DNA of 64,000 nucleotides from assembly GCF_014698065.1 (NCBI RefSeq), contig NZ_JACJSI010000007.1, positions 62,001-126,000 on the forward strand. The letters are read 5' to 3'. Source of the DNA: Nostoc flagelliforme FACHB-838 (lineage in GTDB: Bacteria; Cyanobacteriota; Cyanobacteriia; Cyanobacteriales; Nostocaceae). Positions 36,657 through 45,720 of the stretch are shown here, piece by piece (positions within the stretch are counted from its first letter, which is position 1; the number at the start of each line of letters is the position of its first letter). The translations under genes and the position numbers were made by a program. The notes below the pieces were generated by a model. The model saw nothing but the letters and a program-made list of their open reading frames with translations, ran no database searches and had not been told where the DNA came from.

Positions 36657-38570
36657 ATGCTCTACCCCCAACGTTTTAACCAATTCACTAGAGAACACGC
36701 AGATACTGTAGCAGCCCTTTTGTGTGGCTTGCTGCTATTTTTTGGATGGTTCGCCTTGCATCTCGGTTGGTTGGGATTGGCGTTGCTGCTGCTACCTGCT
36801 GCTTATGTAATTGGTGGTTACGAAAGTGCGCGGGAAGGATTAACTACACTATTCAAAGAAAAGGAACTTGATGTAGATTTGCTGATGATTGTCGCCGCTA
36901 TTGGTGCTGCTAGCCTCGGCTTATGGCGAAGAGAATATCATCTAATTATTGATGGGGCAATTTTGATTCTCATCTTTGCCATCAGTGGCGCACTAGAAGG
37001 CTATGCAATGGCGCGAACTGAACGGAGTATCAGGAGTTTGATGAGTTTGACACCAGATACAGCAAGGGTTTTGCTTCAGGGAAGGGAAGAAGAAATTCCT
37101 ATCAGTCAGCTAAAAGTCGGTGATGAAATTGTCGTCAAACCTGGAGAACTAATTCCTACTGATGGGATAATTTTATCTGGTTACAGTACTCTCAATCAAG
37201 CTGCAATCACGGGCGAGTCTTTACCTGTAGAGAAAACGGTAGGCGAAGAAGTATTCGCTGGAACACTTAACGGTTATGGTGCATTACAGATTAAGGTACA
37301 CAAACCAGCCCAAAGTAGTTTAATTCAGCGTGTGATTCGCTTGGTAGAACAGGCGCAGACAGAAGCACCACCTTCGCAAGAGTTTATTGATCGCTTTGAG
37401 AAAGGATATGCCAAAATCATTGTAGTCGCTGGGATATTATTGGCAATTTTACCGCCATTCCTCTGGGGCTGGGATTGGGAAACAACAATTTATCGCGCCC
37501 TTACTTTCCTTGTGGTGGCTTCTCCCTGTGCGCTGATGGCTGCAATTATGCCCACCCTGCTTTCAGGAATCGCTAATGGTGCAAGACAAGGGATTTTGTT
37601 TAAGAATGGGGCGCAGTTAGAGAAAATTGGCAAAGTCCGAGCGATCGCATTTGATAAAACTGGTACTCTGACAACAGGACAGGTACAGGTATTCCAGGTC
37701 ATTTCAGTTAGTGAATACACCAAACAAGATGTATTAAAAGCCGCAGCTAGCGTGGAATCTTATTCAGAACATCCCATCGGTAAGGCAATTGTGCAGGCGG
37801 CTGGTGATTTGGATTTAGTTGGTGCAATCCAAGTGCAAGCCATACCTGGACAGGGAATCGTGGGAATTGCTCAAGAACAACAGGTAATTGTAGGAAATGC
37901 TGTTTTTGTGCAAAAGTATGTCACAAATTTACCTGAAGAATTGCGAGAAATGGCTCAATCTTTAGAGCAAGAAGGTAAAACTGTTGTTTGGGTAGCACAG
38001 GGAAATATAGCAGAGGTGATGGGTGTAATTGCGATCGCAGATGAAGTAAGATCGCAAGCAGCCACAACTATTACCCGATTAAAGAAATTGGGAGTTGAAC
38101 AAATTGTCATGTTAACCGGGGATAATCAGGAAACTGCTCACAGTGTCGCCAAAGCAGTCGGAATTGATCGGGTATATGCCCAACTTCTACCAGAAGATAA
38201 GCTGGATGTTATTCGCCGTCTACAGCAACAATATCAAACAGTTGCAATGGTAGGCGATGGAATTAATGATGCACCAGCCCTAGCCCAAGCATCTGTGGGT
38301 ATAGCGATGGGAGTATCCGGTAGTGATGTGGCATTGGAAACCGCAGATATAGTACTGATGGCAGATAGGTTAGAAAAAATTGCTGTAGCGATACATTTAG
38401 GCAGGCGATCGCAAGCCATAGTCAAACAAAATATAGTCGTAGCGTTAGGTTTCATTATGTTGCTTTTAGTGGGCAACTTTCTCGGAAATATTAACCTACC
38501 CATCGGTGTTATTGGCCATGAAGGTTCCACAGTGTTAGTCACCCTGAGTGGACTAAGATTGCTGAAATAA
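36657..38570 (+). CDS. coaT: Cobalt-exporting P1B-type ATPase
   Basis: A 637-residue heavy-metal ATPase. It has the transport-site motif SPC (VVASPCALMA) in the membrane helix before the phosphorylation domain, the actuator TGES (AAITGESLPVEK), the phosphorylated Asp in DKTGTLTTG, EHPIGKAIV (the HP motif), MLTGDN and VGDGINDAPALA. The C-terminal helix carries GHEGSTVLVTLSG, the HEGxT motif of the P1B-4 (cobalt-type) group. There is no N-terminal metal-binding domain, as expected for CoaT. It should pump cobalt out of the cytoplasm, under control of the divergent coaR. Confidence 0.95.
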   Translation: MLYPQRFNQFTREHADTVAALLCGLLLFFGWFALHLGWLGLALLLLPAAYVIGGYESAREGLTTLFKEKELDVDLLMIVAAIGAASLGLWRREYHLIIDGAILILIFAISGALEGYAMARTERSIRSLMSLTPDTARVLLQGREEEIPISQLKVGDEIVVKPGELIPTDGIILSGYSTLNQAAITGESLPVEKTVGEEVFAGTLNGYGALQIKVHKPAQSSLIQRVIRLVEQAQTEAPPSQEFIDRFEKGYAKIIVVAGILLAILPPFLWGWDWETTIYRALTFLVVASPCALMAAIMPTLLSGIANGARQGILFKNGAQLEKIGKVRAIAFDKTGTLTTGQVQVFQVISVSEYTKQDVLKAAASVESYSEHPIGKAIVQAAGDLDLVGAIQVQAIPGQGIVGIAQEQQVIVGNAVFVQKYVTNLPEELREMAQSLEQEGKTVVWVAQGNIAEVMGVIAIADEVRSQAATTITRLKKLGVEQIVMLTGDNQETAHSVAKAVGIDRVYAQLLPEDKLDVIRRLQQQYQTVAMVGDGINDAPALAQASVGIAMGVSGSDVALETADIVLMADRLEKIAVAIHLGRRSQAIVKQNIVVALGFIMLLLVGNFLGNINLPIGVIGHEGSTVLVTLSGLRLLK

Positions 38571-38635
38571 GACAAGACGAAAAATAACCGAATAATTACG
38601 AATTGTCATAACAAGAGCTTGAGTGCTGGGGAGTG

Positions 38636-39202
38636 TCAAAGAATCTGGTAATGTGATGGATATGGCTTTTGACGACTGATAACATCGATCGCTGTCTTCA
38701 ACCAATCAATATAAGTCTCTTCTCTTCGGATCACCAACTCCAGCACAAGCCTTTGCATCACCTGCTCACGGTTGGCAGATTCATCACCGAGTGATGGCAA
38801 ATCGATGGTTTCACATTCAGCAAGCTTTTTGCTTCGAGCCGCCAATTGTTGCTCCAGTAAATGAATGATGGTTTCATTTGCTAACTGATCTGCAAAATGC
38901 AACTGGACTAGCATTGGTTCTCGTACAGTCGGTAAGGGCTGATGAATCCCTAGCCATCGGGCGAATTCAGCTTTTCCAGACTGCGTTACACTGTAGACTT
39001 TCCGGTTGGGGCGATCGTGCTGAATCTCAATGGTACAGGTAATCCAGCCCTGCTCAACTAGCTTATCGAGAGTTCTGTAAATTTGTGCTTGATCTGCTGG
39101 CCACAAATGGGCAATGCATTGATCAAAGCAGCTCGTTTTCAGGTCGTAGCCGGTCATTTCTTGCTGCTGAAGAAGACCTAGAATTACATACGCTAACGAC
39201 AT
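38636..39202 (-). CDS. PadR-family transcriptional regulator
   Basis: A 188-residue protein with the PadR winged-helix domain at the N terminus (MSLAYVILGLLQQQEMTGYD, then IYRTLDKLVEQGWITCTIEI, YSVTQSGKAEFARWL) and the Vir-family C-terminal helical region. PadR proteins sense phenolics or other small molecules and usually repress a neighbouring gene; here the nearest gene on the other side is an unknown small gene, and coaT is convergent, so no target can be named. Confidence 0.92.
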   Translation of the reverse strand: MSLAYVILGLLQQQEMTGYDLKTSCFDQCIAHLWPADQAQIYRTLDKLVEQGWITCTIEIQHDRPNRKVYSVTQSGKAEFARWLGIHQPLPTVREPMLVQLHFADQLANETIIHLLEQQLAARSKKLAECETIDLPSLGDESANREQVMQRLVLELVIRREETYIDWLKTAIDVISRQKPYPSHYQIL

Positions 39203-39471
39203 TAAGACGGTTTTCCCATAATTGATATTTTCTCGATAGGTTCTACACTATGTACTTCTTATAATTTTATGTTAATATAAGATTAATCTAATATAAGATA
39301 TAACAATTATAAAAATATTATGTTTATCATAATCTTTCTTAGCAAGCAAACCAAATACATAAAAAACTCCATCCCTTGTAGATCGAGTTCTTGGGTATGG
39401 TAAATGGGGCATTGGGAATGGGGAAGAGTTAGCAATTCCCGATGCCCAATATCTAAAAATTATTTAAGCCA
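39203..39471. other. AT-rich spacer upstream of the padR-type gene
   Basis: A 270-base spacer between divergent genes, rich in TATAAGATTAATCTAATATAAGATATAA around 39275-39300, containing a short self-complementary AGATTAATCT at 39281-39290, which could be an operator for the PadR protein. A GGGGCATTGGGAATGGGG repeat lies near 39405. Confidence 0.4.
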
Positions 39472-39918
39472 TTGAAGACTATTGTAACGAGAGGATGGAT
39501 AACATTGACTTCTAACATACTTCTACAAAGAATACGTCAACATCAATATCTGCGTGATTTACGAAATAAATTACTCCACCTTCACAAGATGTTGCTGGAG
39601 ACAGAACGCATTGCCTACGAACAGATTAGTGGACGAGTATCAAGCGGAGAACTCCTTCAGCTCGTCATCGCTCATGAACAATTTGCTTGGCTACATCGCA
39701 TTTCTGAAGTAGTTGTGCAAGTTGATGAAATGCTCGAAGCAGATGAACCGATATTGATGGATGATTTCCAAAAGTTAATTGATGATGTCCGCACGCTTAT
39801 TGTACCGTTAGAGACGGGTAATACCTTCGAGAGAAAATATTACAACGCTCTCCAGCGCGAACCTGGGGCTGTGTTGGCACATGCGGAGATATCCAGATTT
39901 CTCATGTCTAAGGTTTAA
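39472..39918 (+). CDS. Hypothetical helical protein
   Basis: A frame of up to 148 residues from a TTG start; a later ATG at 39589 (MLLETERIAYEQ) would give about 109. The product is charged and all helical in appearance (LLETERIAYEQISGRVSSGELLQLV, with FERKYYNALQREPGAVLAHAEISRF at the end), without signal peptide or membrane helix. I do not recognise the family. The start is uncertain because no clear ribosome site precedes the TTG. Confidence 0.6.
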   Translation: MKTIVTRGWITLTSNILLQRIRQHQYLRDLRNKLLHLHKMLLETERIAYEQISGRVSSGELLQLVIAHEQFAWLHRISEVVVQVDEMLEADEPILMDDFQKLIDDVRTLIVPLETGNTFERKYYNALQREPGAVLAHAEISRFLMSKV

Positions 39919-40022
39919 AGATGAGGAATTTGTGAGCGATCGCTCATCAAAGCTACCATTAGACATCCGCAGAAATTAATGCTCTTAAATTAAAGAGTTT
40001 AAGACCCTACGTCTACACGTAG

Positions 40023-40048
40023 TAGGGGCGCACATCTGTGCGCCCCTA
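40023..40048. repeat. Perfect 12-bp stem hairpin TAGGGGCGCACA
   Basis: TAGGGGCGCACA (40023-40034) and TGTGCGCCCCTA (40037-40048) are perfectly complementary around two bases. It is of the AGGGGCGC type seen at 10655-10678 and lies in the long leader of the ABC permease gene; it is probably a dispersed repeat rather than a specific terminator. Confidence 0.7.
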
Positions 40049-40221
40049 TTGGAATGTTGATAAATGTTTGTCACAATTGTTGCTTCCACACATAACTTTT
40101 TAAAGGTAATTCCTAGTTTTAAAGGGGCGATTTGCTGGTATACATCGCTAATGCCGGGAGAAACTAAGCTAAGGGTAGAATCAGGGCGGAAGGTCATAAC
40201 AGCTAAGAGGGAAAATTATAG

Positions 40222-41103
40222 ATGCAAAAAAAATATTCTAAATCATGGTTGGATAATGATACAGTAGCTGCCTGGATTTTTCTCACACCAGCACTAATTT
40301 TACTAGGCGTTTTTATCATTTGGCCGATCGCCTATTTGTTCTACCTCAGTTTCACCGGCGGTAGTTTTACTTTAAAAGGTACTTATTGGATAGGCTTAAA
40401 AAACTATTGGCGCTTGCTACTCGACCCCGACTTTTGGCAAGTTCTGGGTAACACCTTTTATTTTACTGTTGCCACCATCATTCCCAGTTTAGTTATCTCT
40501 TTGGGATTGGCAGTGTTATTAAACCGCTCCATTCCCTTGCGGGGCATCTTGCGAAGTGCCTATTTTCTGCCTTCAATTATCTCACTTGTGGCAGCCGGTT
40601 TGGGATTTCGCTGGCTGTTTCAAACATCAGGCCCAGTTAACGGACTTTTAGATTTTTTTGGCATTCCAAACATACCCTGGCTAGGAGACACATTTTGGGC
40701 AATGCCAGTAATTATTTTAATGAGTATTTGGAAACAACTGGGTTTCAATATGGTAGTTTTTTTAGCAGGGTTGCAAGCAATTCCTCCCAGTCGTTATGAA
40801 GCAGCAGATTTAGATGGAGCAAATGCTTGGCAACAATTTTGGTATATTACTCTCCCTGGATTGCGCCCGACTGTGATATTTGCAGTCATCACTACCGCGA
40901 TTTTTACATTGCGGAGTTTTGAGCAAGTTTTTGTGATGACTGGCGGTGGGCCACTAAATTCGACTAATTTGCTGGTTTACTACATTTACCAAGAGGCTTT
41001 TGGTCAATTTGATTTTGGTTATGCCGCCGCCGCCGCGACGGTGTTACTAGCAGTGACGGTAGTATTGGTTTATTTGCAACTGCAAACTTGGGGAGAGGAG
41101 TAG
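40222..41103 (+). CDS. Sugar-type ABC transporter permease (MalF/UgpA-like)
   Basis: A 293-residue inner-membrane permease with about six helices. The EAA loop that contacts the ATPase is clear: YEAADLDGANAWQQFWYITL, followed by PGLRP (about residues 190-215), and IFTLRSFEQVFVMTGGGPLN is the typical segment after it. The first half starts AWIFLTPALILLGVFIIWP, the usual opening of the MalF/UgpA type. The partner permease, binding protein and ATPase are not adjacent, so it is an orphan permease locus, as is common in cyanobacteria. Substrate: a sugar or sugar-like solute, inferred. Confidence 0.9.
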   Translation: MQKKYSKSWLDNDTVAAWIFLTPALILLGVFIIWPIAYLFYLSFTGGSFTLKGTYWIGLKNYWRLLLDPDFWQVLGNTFYFTVATIIPSLVISLGLAVLLNRSIPLRGILRSAYFLPSIISLVAAGLGFRWLFQTSGPVNGLLDFFGIPNIPWLGDTFWAMPVIILMSIWKQLGFNMVVFLAGLQAIPPSRYEAADLDGANAWQQFWYITLPGLRPTVIFAVITTAIFTLRSFEQVFVMTGGGPLNSTNLLVYYIYQEAFGQFDFGYAAAAATVLLAVTVVLVYLQLQTWGEE

Positions 41104-41145
41104 AGGGGGCAGGGGAGGCCGGGGGAGCAAGGGAGGCAGAGGAGA
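41102..41145. repeat. Low-complexity AGGGGGCAGGGGAGG run
   Basis: Another member of the GGCAGGGGAG family placed right at the stop codon of the permease gene (the gene's terminal bases TAG start the run). Confidence 0.6.
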
Positions 41146-41221
41146 ATTTTGGAGCTGAATCACCGTGTAAATATGCAATGCTAAAAAATTTAGTGCATTC
41201 AGTTAGAAACAGCTAAAGTTT

Positions 41222-41791
41222 TTACTTTTTTTTATATAGGCTGCGATATTCCCAAGGATTCACAAATTTAGCATCGCTCCAAACACCAAGCCGTTGTTCC
41301 TTGGCTTTAGCTTCGGCTTGTTGAACTAAATCTTTACTAGGACACTTGTTTAAATAGGGACGATACACTTTTGCTAAACCTTCTTGCAACAATACCTGTT
41401 GTACAAAAGTGCCATTTTTTAAACGGACTTCGGCAATTTTGCGTCCATACCGATCGCTATCGGTGATATTCAAAGTCACGCGATCGCCTCCTTGTTGTAC
41501 CAGTTGTTGTACCCGTTCTTGAGCTTTCACACCCCAAGTAAATTGGTTGCGATCGCTAGTGCGTTTCCTCTGCTTTTCTTTATTAGAATGAGCGATTTCT
41601 GGTGCATCTACACAAGCAAAACGCACGGTAGTATTTTTGCCACTGGTATCTTTCACTACTAAAGTATCACCATCACTAACTCGCTCAACTGGTTCTCCAG
41701 AAGTAGCAATAAAGCGGTCGCAGCCTATCAAACCTAAAATCAGGATAGTTGCACAAAGCCAAAATCGCACTGATTTAGTTAATTTCTCCAT
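41222..41791 (-). CDS. Staphylococcal nuclease-like lipoprotein
   Basis: A 189-residue secreted nuclease. The N terminus (RFWLCATILILGLIGCDRF) is a lipoprotein signal with a lipobox ending in Cys24, so it is probably anchored outside the membrane. The SNase domain follows, with RVSDGDTLVVKD, RFACVDAPEI (position of the catalytic Arg and Asp), DSDRYGRKIAEVRLKNG and VLLQEGLAKVYRPYLNKC (Glu/Arg contacts in the family). It should cleave DNA or RNA in a calcium-dependent way. It is convergent with the permease gene. Confidence 0.88.
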   Translation of the reverse strand: MEKLTKSVRFWLCATILILGLIGCDRFIATSGEPVERVSDGDTLVVKDTSGKNTTVRFACVDAPEIAHSNKEKQRKRTSDRNQFTWGVKAQERVQQLVQQGGDRVTLNITDSDRYGRKIAEVRLKNGTFVQQVLLQEGLAKVYRPYLNKCPSKDLVQQAEAKAKEQRLGVWSDAKFVNPWEYRSLYKKK

Positions 41792-41964
41792 CCAAAGTTA
41801 CCAAATTACCTGGGATGATAGTAGCAAAATGCAAAGATATATTTGTTAACCTTTGATATACTGCCACAGGCAATTCCAAATGATAAGAGCCTCTGGCGGC
41901 AAACTATAGAAAATGCAGATTAGTATAAGAATTGTAACCTTCCAATTGTCGGCGGGAATTTCTG

Positions 41965-42711
41965 ATGAACTTCTTGACTCACGTTCTGCATTTAGCTGGT
42001 TCAGGTGCTTTTGCCTATTACTCTGCTGCTCAAATTCGTGATTCTAAAACCCGCCCTAACATCCTTGCGGGGTTTCAGTTGGCGGAATCTGGCTCTGTGC
42101 CGTTTTTATCTGCACTTAGCGATCGCGCAGCTGCTGAAGGCGATACATGGCTAGCCGAAAAGCTAGCAAAACATGCATCAGATGAAACTAGGCATGGTAA
42201 AATTTTTGCCCACGCCTTACAACAGTTGAATAAACAAGTTATAGATTTCAAGGCTCAACCCCAAACTACATCTACAAAAAAATCACAGCCGCGTAGTCCC
42301 TTTTTCGCAGCATTCTTTGAAGGCTACACCCAAGAACAGCTAAAACCAGCTGTCATTGACTGGGATGTATTTATGGCTAGCACATACATTCTGGAGTTAG
42401 ATGCTAGTAAAGACTTTGCGCGAATGGCGAAAGCATTACCTGATAACGAGTCAACCGCTCGTAACTTGAAGTTAGGAATGCTTTGTATTGCCCAAGATGA
42501 AACTGGACATGCTGCTTATCTCTACGAAGCAATGATGCGACGGATGTCTGCGACTGAAGTGCAAAAACTCGTAGATATGTGGCGAACCCGCAAGGTAAAC
42601 GCCTTGTTGGCAATGGTTGGCGGTATTCTCCAGCGTAATGGTGAAACGCGATCGCTAGTCCAAGATAGTGCGCCCTCGGAAATCGATTCTGAGTTGGTAG
42701 CTACGTCATAA
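41965..42711 (+). CDS. Ferritin-like domain protein
   Basis: A 248-residue helical protein with two copies of a metal-binding Glu-x-x-His motif typical of ferritin-like diiron proteins: ASDETRHGKIFAHAL (about 72-87) and AQDETGHAAYLYEAM (about 175-190), with further glutamates in FQLAESGSVPFLS and YILELDASKDF. It could be an oxygenase, or a protein related to tRNA-modifying MiaE or other diiron enzymes; I cannot tell which. A strong terminator separates it from the next gene. Confidence 0.82.
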   Translation: MNFLTHVLHLAGSGAFAYYSAAQIRDSKTRPNILAGFQLAESGSVPFLSALSDRAAAEGDTWLAEKLAKHASDETRHGKIFAHALQQLNKQVIDFKAQPQTTSTKKSQPRSPFFAAFFEGYTQEQLKPAVIDWDVFMASTYILELDASKDFARMAKALPDNESTARNLKLGMLCIAQDETGHAAYLYEAMMRRMSATEVQKLVDMWRTRKVNALLAMVGGILQRNGETRSLVQDSAPSEIDSELVATS

Positions 42712-42747
42712 TTAAAAATTGAATTGAGAACATTCAACATTTAGCTT

Positions 42748-42777
42748 AAAAGGCAGGAGGTCTGTCTCTTGCCTTTT
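42748..42777 (+). terminator. Intrinsic terminator after the ferritin-like gene
   Basis: AAAAGGCAGGAG (42748-42759) pairs imperfectly with CTCTTGCCTTTT (42766-42777), followed by a run of T. It fits a rho-independent terminator on the plus strand 36 bases beyond the stop codon at 42711; the hairpin also carries a 5' A-run, so it may work in both directions. Confidence 0.75.
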
Positions 42778-42797
42778 TCAAATTCGCAAAACTAACT

Positions 42798-43145
42798 ATG
42801 AAAGCTGAAGCAGAAAATAATCGCAGGCTGACTTGTGAAGTAGAAACTACCTTAAAGGTAATTGGCGGACGCTGGAAAGTTTTGATTATTAGAGAATTAA
42901 TGACTGGCGTAAAACGGTTTGGTGAGTTGCAACGAGCTTTGCCTGGAGTTACGCAAAAGATGCTTACCCAGCAACTCAGAGAGATGGAGGAAGACGGTAT
43001 TATTCATCGAGAAGTTTATCCCCAAATTCCGCCCAAGGTGGAATATTCTCTGACGCCTTTAGGAGAAACTTTACAACCAATTCTCTATGCTATGCATGAA
43101 TGGGCTGTGCAACGGTTAGCTTTAAAAAATCACCATCAGTATTAA
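42798..43145 (+). CDS. HxlR-family transcriptional regulator
   Basis: A 115-residue winged-helix protein. It shows [20 protein letters not shown] (Cys13 at the position of the redox-active Cys of many HxlR proteins), [20 protein letters not shown] and [20 protein letters not shown], then [16 protein letters not shown]. HxlR regulators often answer to aldehydes or redox stress and act on a neighbouring gene; the ferritin-like gene upstream is on the same strand but ends with a terminator. Target unknown. Confidence 0.93.
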   Translation: MKAEAENNRRLTCEVETTLKVIGGRWKVLIIRELMTGVKRFGELQRALPGVTQKMLTQQLREMEEDGIIHREVYPQIPPKVEYSLTPLGETLQPILYAMHEWAVQRLALKNHHQY

Positions 43146-43216
43146 GCATGGTTAATAAATAACAATTGCTAACTTTTAATTTTAGCTAGCAAGATTTCTC
43201 CGAATTACGAATTACT

Positions 43217-43609
43217 TTATTCGTTGTTTTTTAAATATTCAATCGCTGCCTCTAATTTTGAGGGGTAACTTTCAGCAAACCTTTCAAACCAAAGTCCTTC
43301 GGAAGAAAGTGGATCTACTTTGGCTAACCATTCTTTTGCGTCCACTTTCAAAGCCTCTAATTGTTCGGCTTTAAGTTGTTCTTGTCGAATTTTTTCCTGT
43401 TCTAATTCTTGTTGTCTTTTTAATTCAATAGCAGCATCCTCTTCGGCAAAATCAGCCTGAACTTCTGCCAAAAGCTTATCCATGAAAGATGCCGATTTTG
43501 GCGATGATGAAATAAACGATTTGGCTGTGCCTGATTTTGGCTGCTGTTGTGGTTGTACTTCTTTGTATTCAGTTTGGAGTTCAGCTAGTAGCTTATCAAT
43601 GGAATCCAT
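43217..43609 (-). CDS. Slr1339-type salt-stress-associated protein
   Basis: From the ATG at 43607-43609 the protein starts MDSIDKLLAELQTEYKE, a signature of the cyanobacterial Slr1339 family, named from a Synechocystis salt-stress-associated protein. A second DKLLAEVQADFAEEDAA copy at about residue 42 gives an internal duplication, followed by a Gln/Glu/Lys-rich coiled coil (RQQELEQEKIRQEQLKAEQL) and a conserved C-terminal LAKVDPLSSEGLWFERFAES. An upstream in-frame ATG ten codons earlier is possible but lacks family character. Cytoplasmic; function unproven. Confidence 0.85.
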   Translation of the reverse strand: MDSIDKLLAELQTEYKEVQPQQQPKSGTAKSFISSSPKSASFMDKLLAEVQADFAEEDAAIELKRQQELEQEKIRQEQLKAEQLEALKVDAKEWLAKVDPLSSEGLWFERFAESYPSKLEAAIEYLKNNE

Positions 43610-43777
43610 TTTGGCAATTCCTAATAAATGGTATAGCACCGCAAGCGGAAGTCAAAAGTTAACATTGAACGAAGTCGTTCGCGTAGCGTCTCGCAGAGAA
43701 GTGTCAAAAGTCAAAAATTTTGTATATCAGGGCTTTTGCAAGTTTTAAAATGGTAGCTTGATTTACGCCGAACAGTA

Positions 43778-44383
43778 CTAGTCGTTAATGGCATTTAGTA
43801 GCACTTCCGATAGACTCAAATCTTCCATATCTTCCATAGTAACGGTGTCACAAATATCAAACTTAGCACCAGCACTTTGGAGTTCATCGTCTAAGACTTT
43901 GAGAAAGCGGGTAGCTTGTGGATCTGTACCGACTTGAATAAAAGAAATAGCTAATTCTTCATCTCGATCAATGCGGCGAGAAGCTTCAATAATTACCTTC
44001 ATTACTGCTTTGCGATCGTCCGGTTCACCATCAGTAACCACTAAAATTGTTTCACCATTTGGCTTGGTTTGACTGGCTGCTTTGCGTTGAAGGTAATCAT
44101 CAGTTGCATGTTTTAATACACCTGCTAAGTCAGTTGTACCAGAGGGGTCATTTTCTTGGAAAATTTGCGCTACCTTGCTGGATGTCACATTTTCGTATCG
44201 CTTAAATTTACCAGAAAATACATAAATAGTGATGCCGTCTGGGTCAAATTGCTCACACTTACTAGCTAAAGCTAAAGTAGATTCCTGTGCTACAACCCAT
44301 CTAGTTCTACCACCCTTTTGATCTTTGGTTGCCATGCTGCCGCTTTTGTCGATAATCAAGGTGTAATCACGATTTTCTAGCAT
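43778..44383 (-). CDS. VWA-domain protein (paralogue A)
   Basis: A 201-residue protein consisting of one von Willebrand A domain with a full MIDAS metal site: DKSGSM at residues 12-17, the Thr of SGTTDL and the Asp of VVTDGEPDD. It lies 56 bases downstream of a close paralogue with about 70 percent identity by eye, so a tandem duplication is likely. Single-domain VWA proteins of this type are often part of tellurite-resistance (TerY-like) or stress systems, but no partner gene is next to them. Cytoplasmic. Confidence 0.9.
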   Translation of the reverse strand: MLENRDYTLIIDKSGSMATKDQKGGRTRWVVAQESTLALASKCEQFDPDGITIYVFSGKFKRYENVTSSKVAQIFQENDPSGTTDLAGVLKHATDDYLQRKAASQTKPNGETILVVTDGEPDDRKAVMKVIIEASRRIDRDEELAISFIQVGTDPQATRFLKVLDDELQSAGAKFDICDTVTMEDMEDLSLSEVLLNAIND

Positions 44384-44439
44384 TATTCAATTCTCCAATT
44401 AAGAGTTAAGAGTTACTGGACTATGGTCGAATCAATACA

Positions 44440-45045
44440 TTAGTCAGTGATTGCGTTCGTCAATACATCTACAAGGCTCATTTCTTCTAAGTCGTCTAAA
44501 GTGACGGTATCGCAAATATCAAATTTAGCGCCGACACCTTGCAACTGGTCATCTAAAGCTTTGAGAAACTTAGTTGCTTGGGGATCTGAACCCACTTGAA
44601 TGATCGAAATTCCTAATTCTTCATCACGTTCCATCTGGCGAGTAGCATGAATGATTACTTCAAATACAGCTTTGCGATCGTCTGGTTCACCATCGGTAAT
44701 GACTAAAATTGTCTCGCCGTTTGGCTTGCTTTTACCGGCTGCTTTGCGTTGAAAATAGTTATTGAGGGCATCCTGGAGTACAGCAGCTAAATTTGTTGTT
44801 CCAGAAGGGTCATTTTCGAGAAATATCTGGGCTACTTTGGCTGAGGTGACATCATCGTAGCGTTTAAATCTACCGGAAAATAAGTAAACGGTGATGCCAT
44901 CAGGGTCAAACTGTTCGGCCTTTCTTGCTAAAGCGAGTGTAGACTCTTGGGCAATTTCCCATCTACTTCTACCACCCACTTGGTCGGGTGTAGACATACT
45001 ACCGCTTTTGTCAATGATTAATGTGTAGTCGCGATCGCTCATCAT
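44440..45045 (-). CDS. VWA-domain protein (paralogue B)
   Basis: A 201-residue VWA domain protein with MIDAS residues DKSGSM, SGTTNL and VITDGEPDD, parallel to its downstream neighbour. Both end with a similar CDTVTLDDLEEMS-type segment. The shared length and order of motifs show a recent tandem duplication; they are probably cotranscribed. The exact partner is unknown; many VWA proteins of this type bind a chaperone or kinase. Confidence 0.9.
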   Translation of the reverse strand: MMSDRDYTLIIDKSGSMSTPDQVGGRSRWEIAQESTLALARKAEQFDPDGITVYLFSGRFKRYDDVTSAKVAQIFLENDPSGTTNLAAVLQDALNNYFQRKAAGKSKPNGETILVITDGEPDDRKAVFEVIIHATRQMERDEELGISIIQVGSDPQATKFLKALDDQLQGVGAKFDICDTVTLDDLEEMSLVDVLTNAITD

Positions 45046-45304
45046 AATTTTCCTCTAATTGTTACCCTGTGGTTCTAGTCTAGCTATGAATTTGACGATA
45101 CCGTAAGTATTTTTAGGTTTCGTATCAATTGATTATGCTACTCATTTGCTACTTAAAACGGCTATGCTTTACCTAGTTTTTGCGCTAATATCCGAAATAC
45201 TGCGTTCCCTTTTAGGGTTGCCGAAGGCATCGCCATCCATTAGTGGCTGGCTTTCGCAGTAGCCTTTCATCTTCTCGGCTACCAGATATGGTTAAGGGCA
45301 AGTA
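45046..45304. other. Intergenic region with repeat fragments
   Basis: Holds a CCCTTTTAGGGTTGCCGAAGG repeat around 45208-45225 and a GTCAA-poor AT-rich part; no gene seen. It separates the VWA operon promoter from the gene-fragment scar. Confidence 0.5.
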
Positions 45305-45553
45305 TTAATGAATCCCAGACTGTACGCGCCACAGAAGAGCATAGATACCATCAAGTGCAAGTAAATCCTCGTGCTTACCCTGCTCCACAATATCGATCAC
45401 ATAAATACAATGACTATGACGAATTTTAGAAAGACGATGAGCGATCGCAATTGTCGTCCGATCTTGGGTAATCATCGCTAGGGATTTCTGGATAGCCGCT
45501 TCCGTTTCATTATCCACCGCAGAGGTAGCCTCATCCAGAATCATAACTGGCGG
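45305..45553 (-). pseudogene. ABC exporter ATP-binding domain, C-terminal fragment
   Basis: The frame [20 protein letters not shown] starts in the Walker B region (45553) and runs to a normal C terminus, including the D-loop and the switch His ([13 protein letters not shown]). The Walker A, signature motif and membrane domain are missing: only the last third of a nucleotide-binding domain remains. It was probably the ATPase-permease of an exporter, truncated by deletion; the break point coincides with the stop codon of the next fragment. Confidence 0.85.
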
Positions 45554-45720
45554 GTGACAAGGTATTTATAAAGGTCATCAATGATAGCATGAGCCGCAAG
45601 CAAATTTCCACCTCGCCAAGTCATGTAATCTATGAAGTAAACATGATTTTGTTGAACGGCTCGAAGCTTTTTCCAAAGAGGGTTTTGCTTGAGTTTATTA
45701 AGAAACTTTTGAGAATCAGC
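45541..45720 (-). pseudogene. Siderophore/iron ABC binding protein, C-terminal fragment
   Basis: Reading the minus strand from 45720 gives 59 codons with NPLWKKLRAVQQNHVYFIDY followed by [22 protein letters not shown] and a stop at 45541-45543. This is the closing lobe of a FecB/FhuD-type iron-siderophore binding protein (the PLWxxLxAVxxxxVYxxD strand and the long terminal helix). About 80 percent of the protein is missing. It overlaps the start of the ABC exporter remnant, which marks a deletion junction near 45550. Confidence 0.8.

Noticed and set aside
40064-40267. 67-codon frame before the ABC permease
   Set aside because: It overlaps the permease start in another frame and shows no conserved feature.
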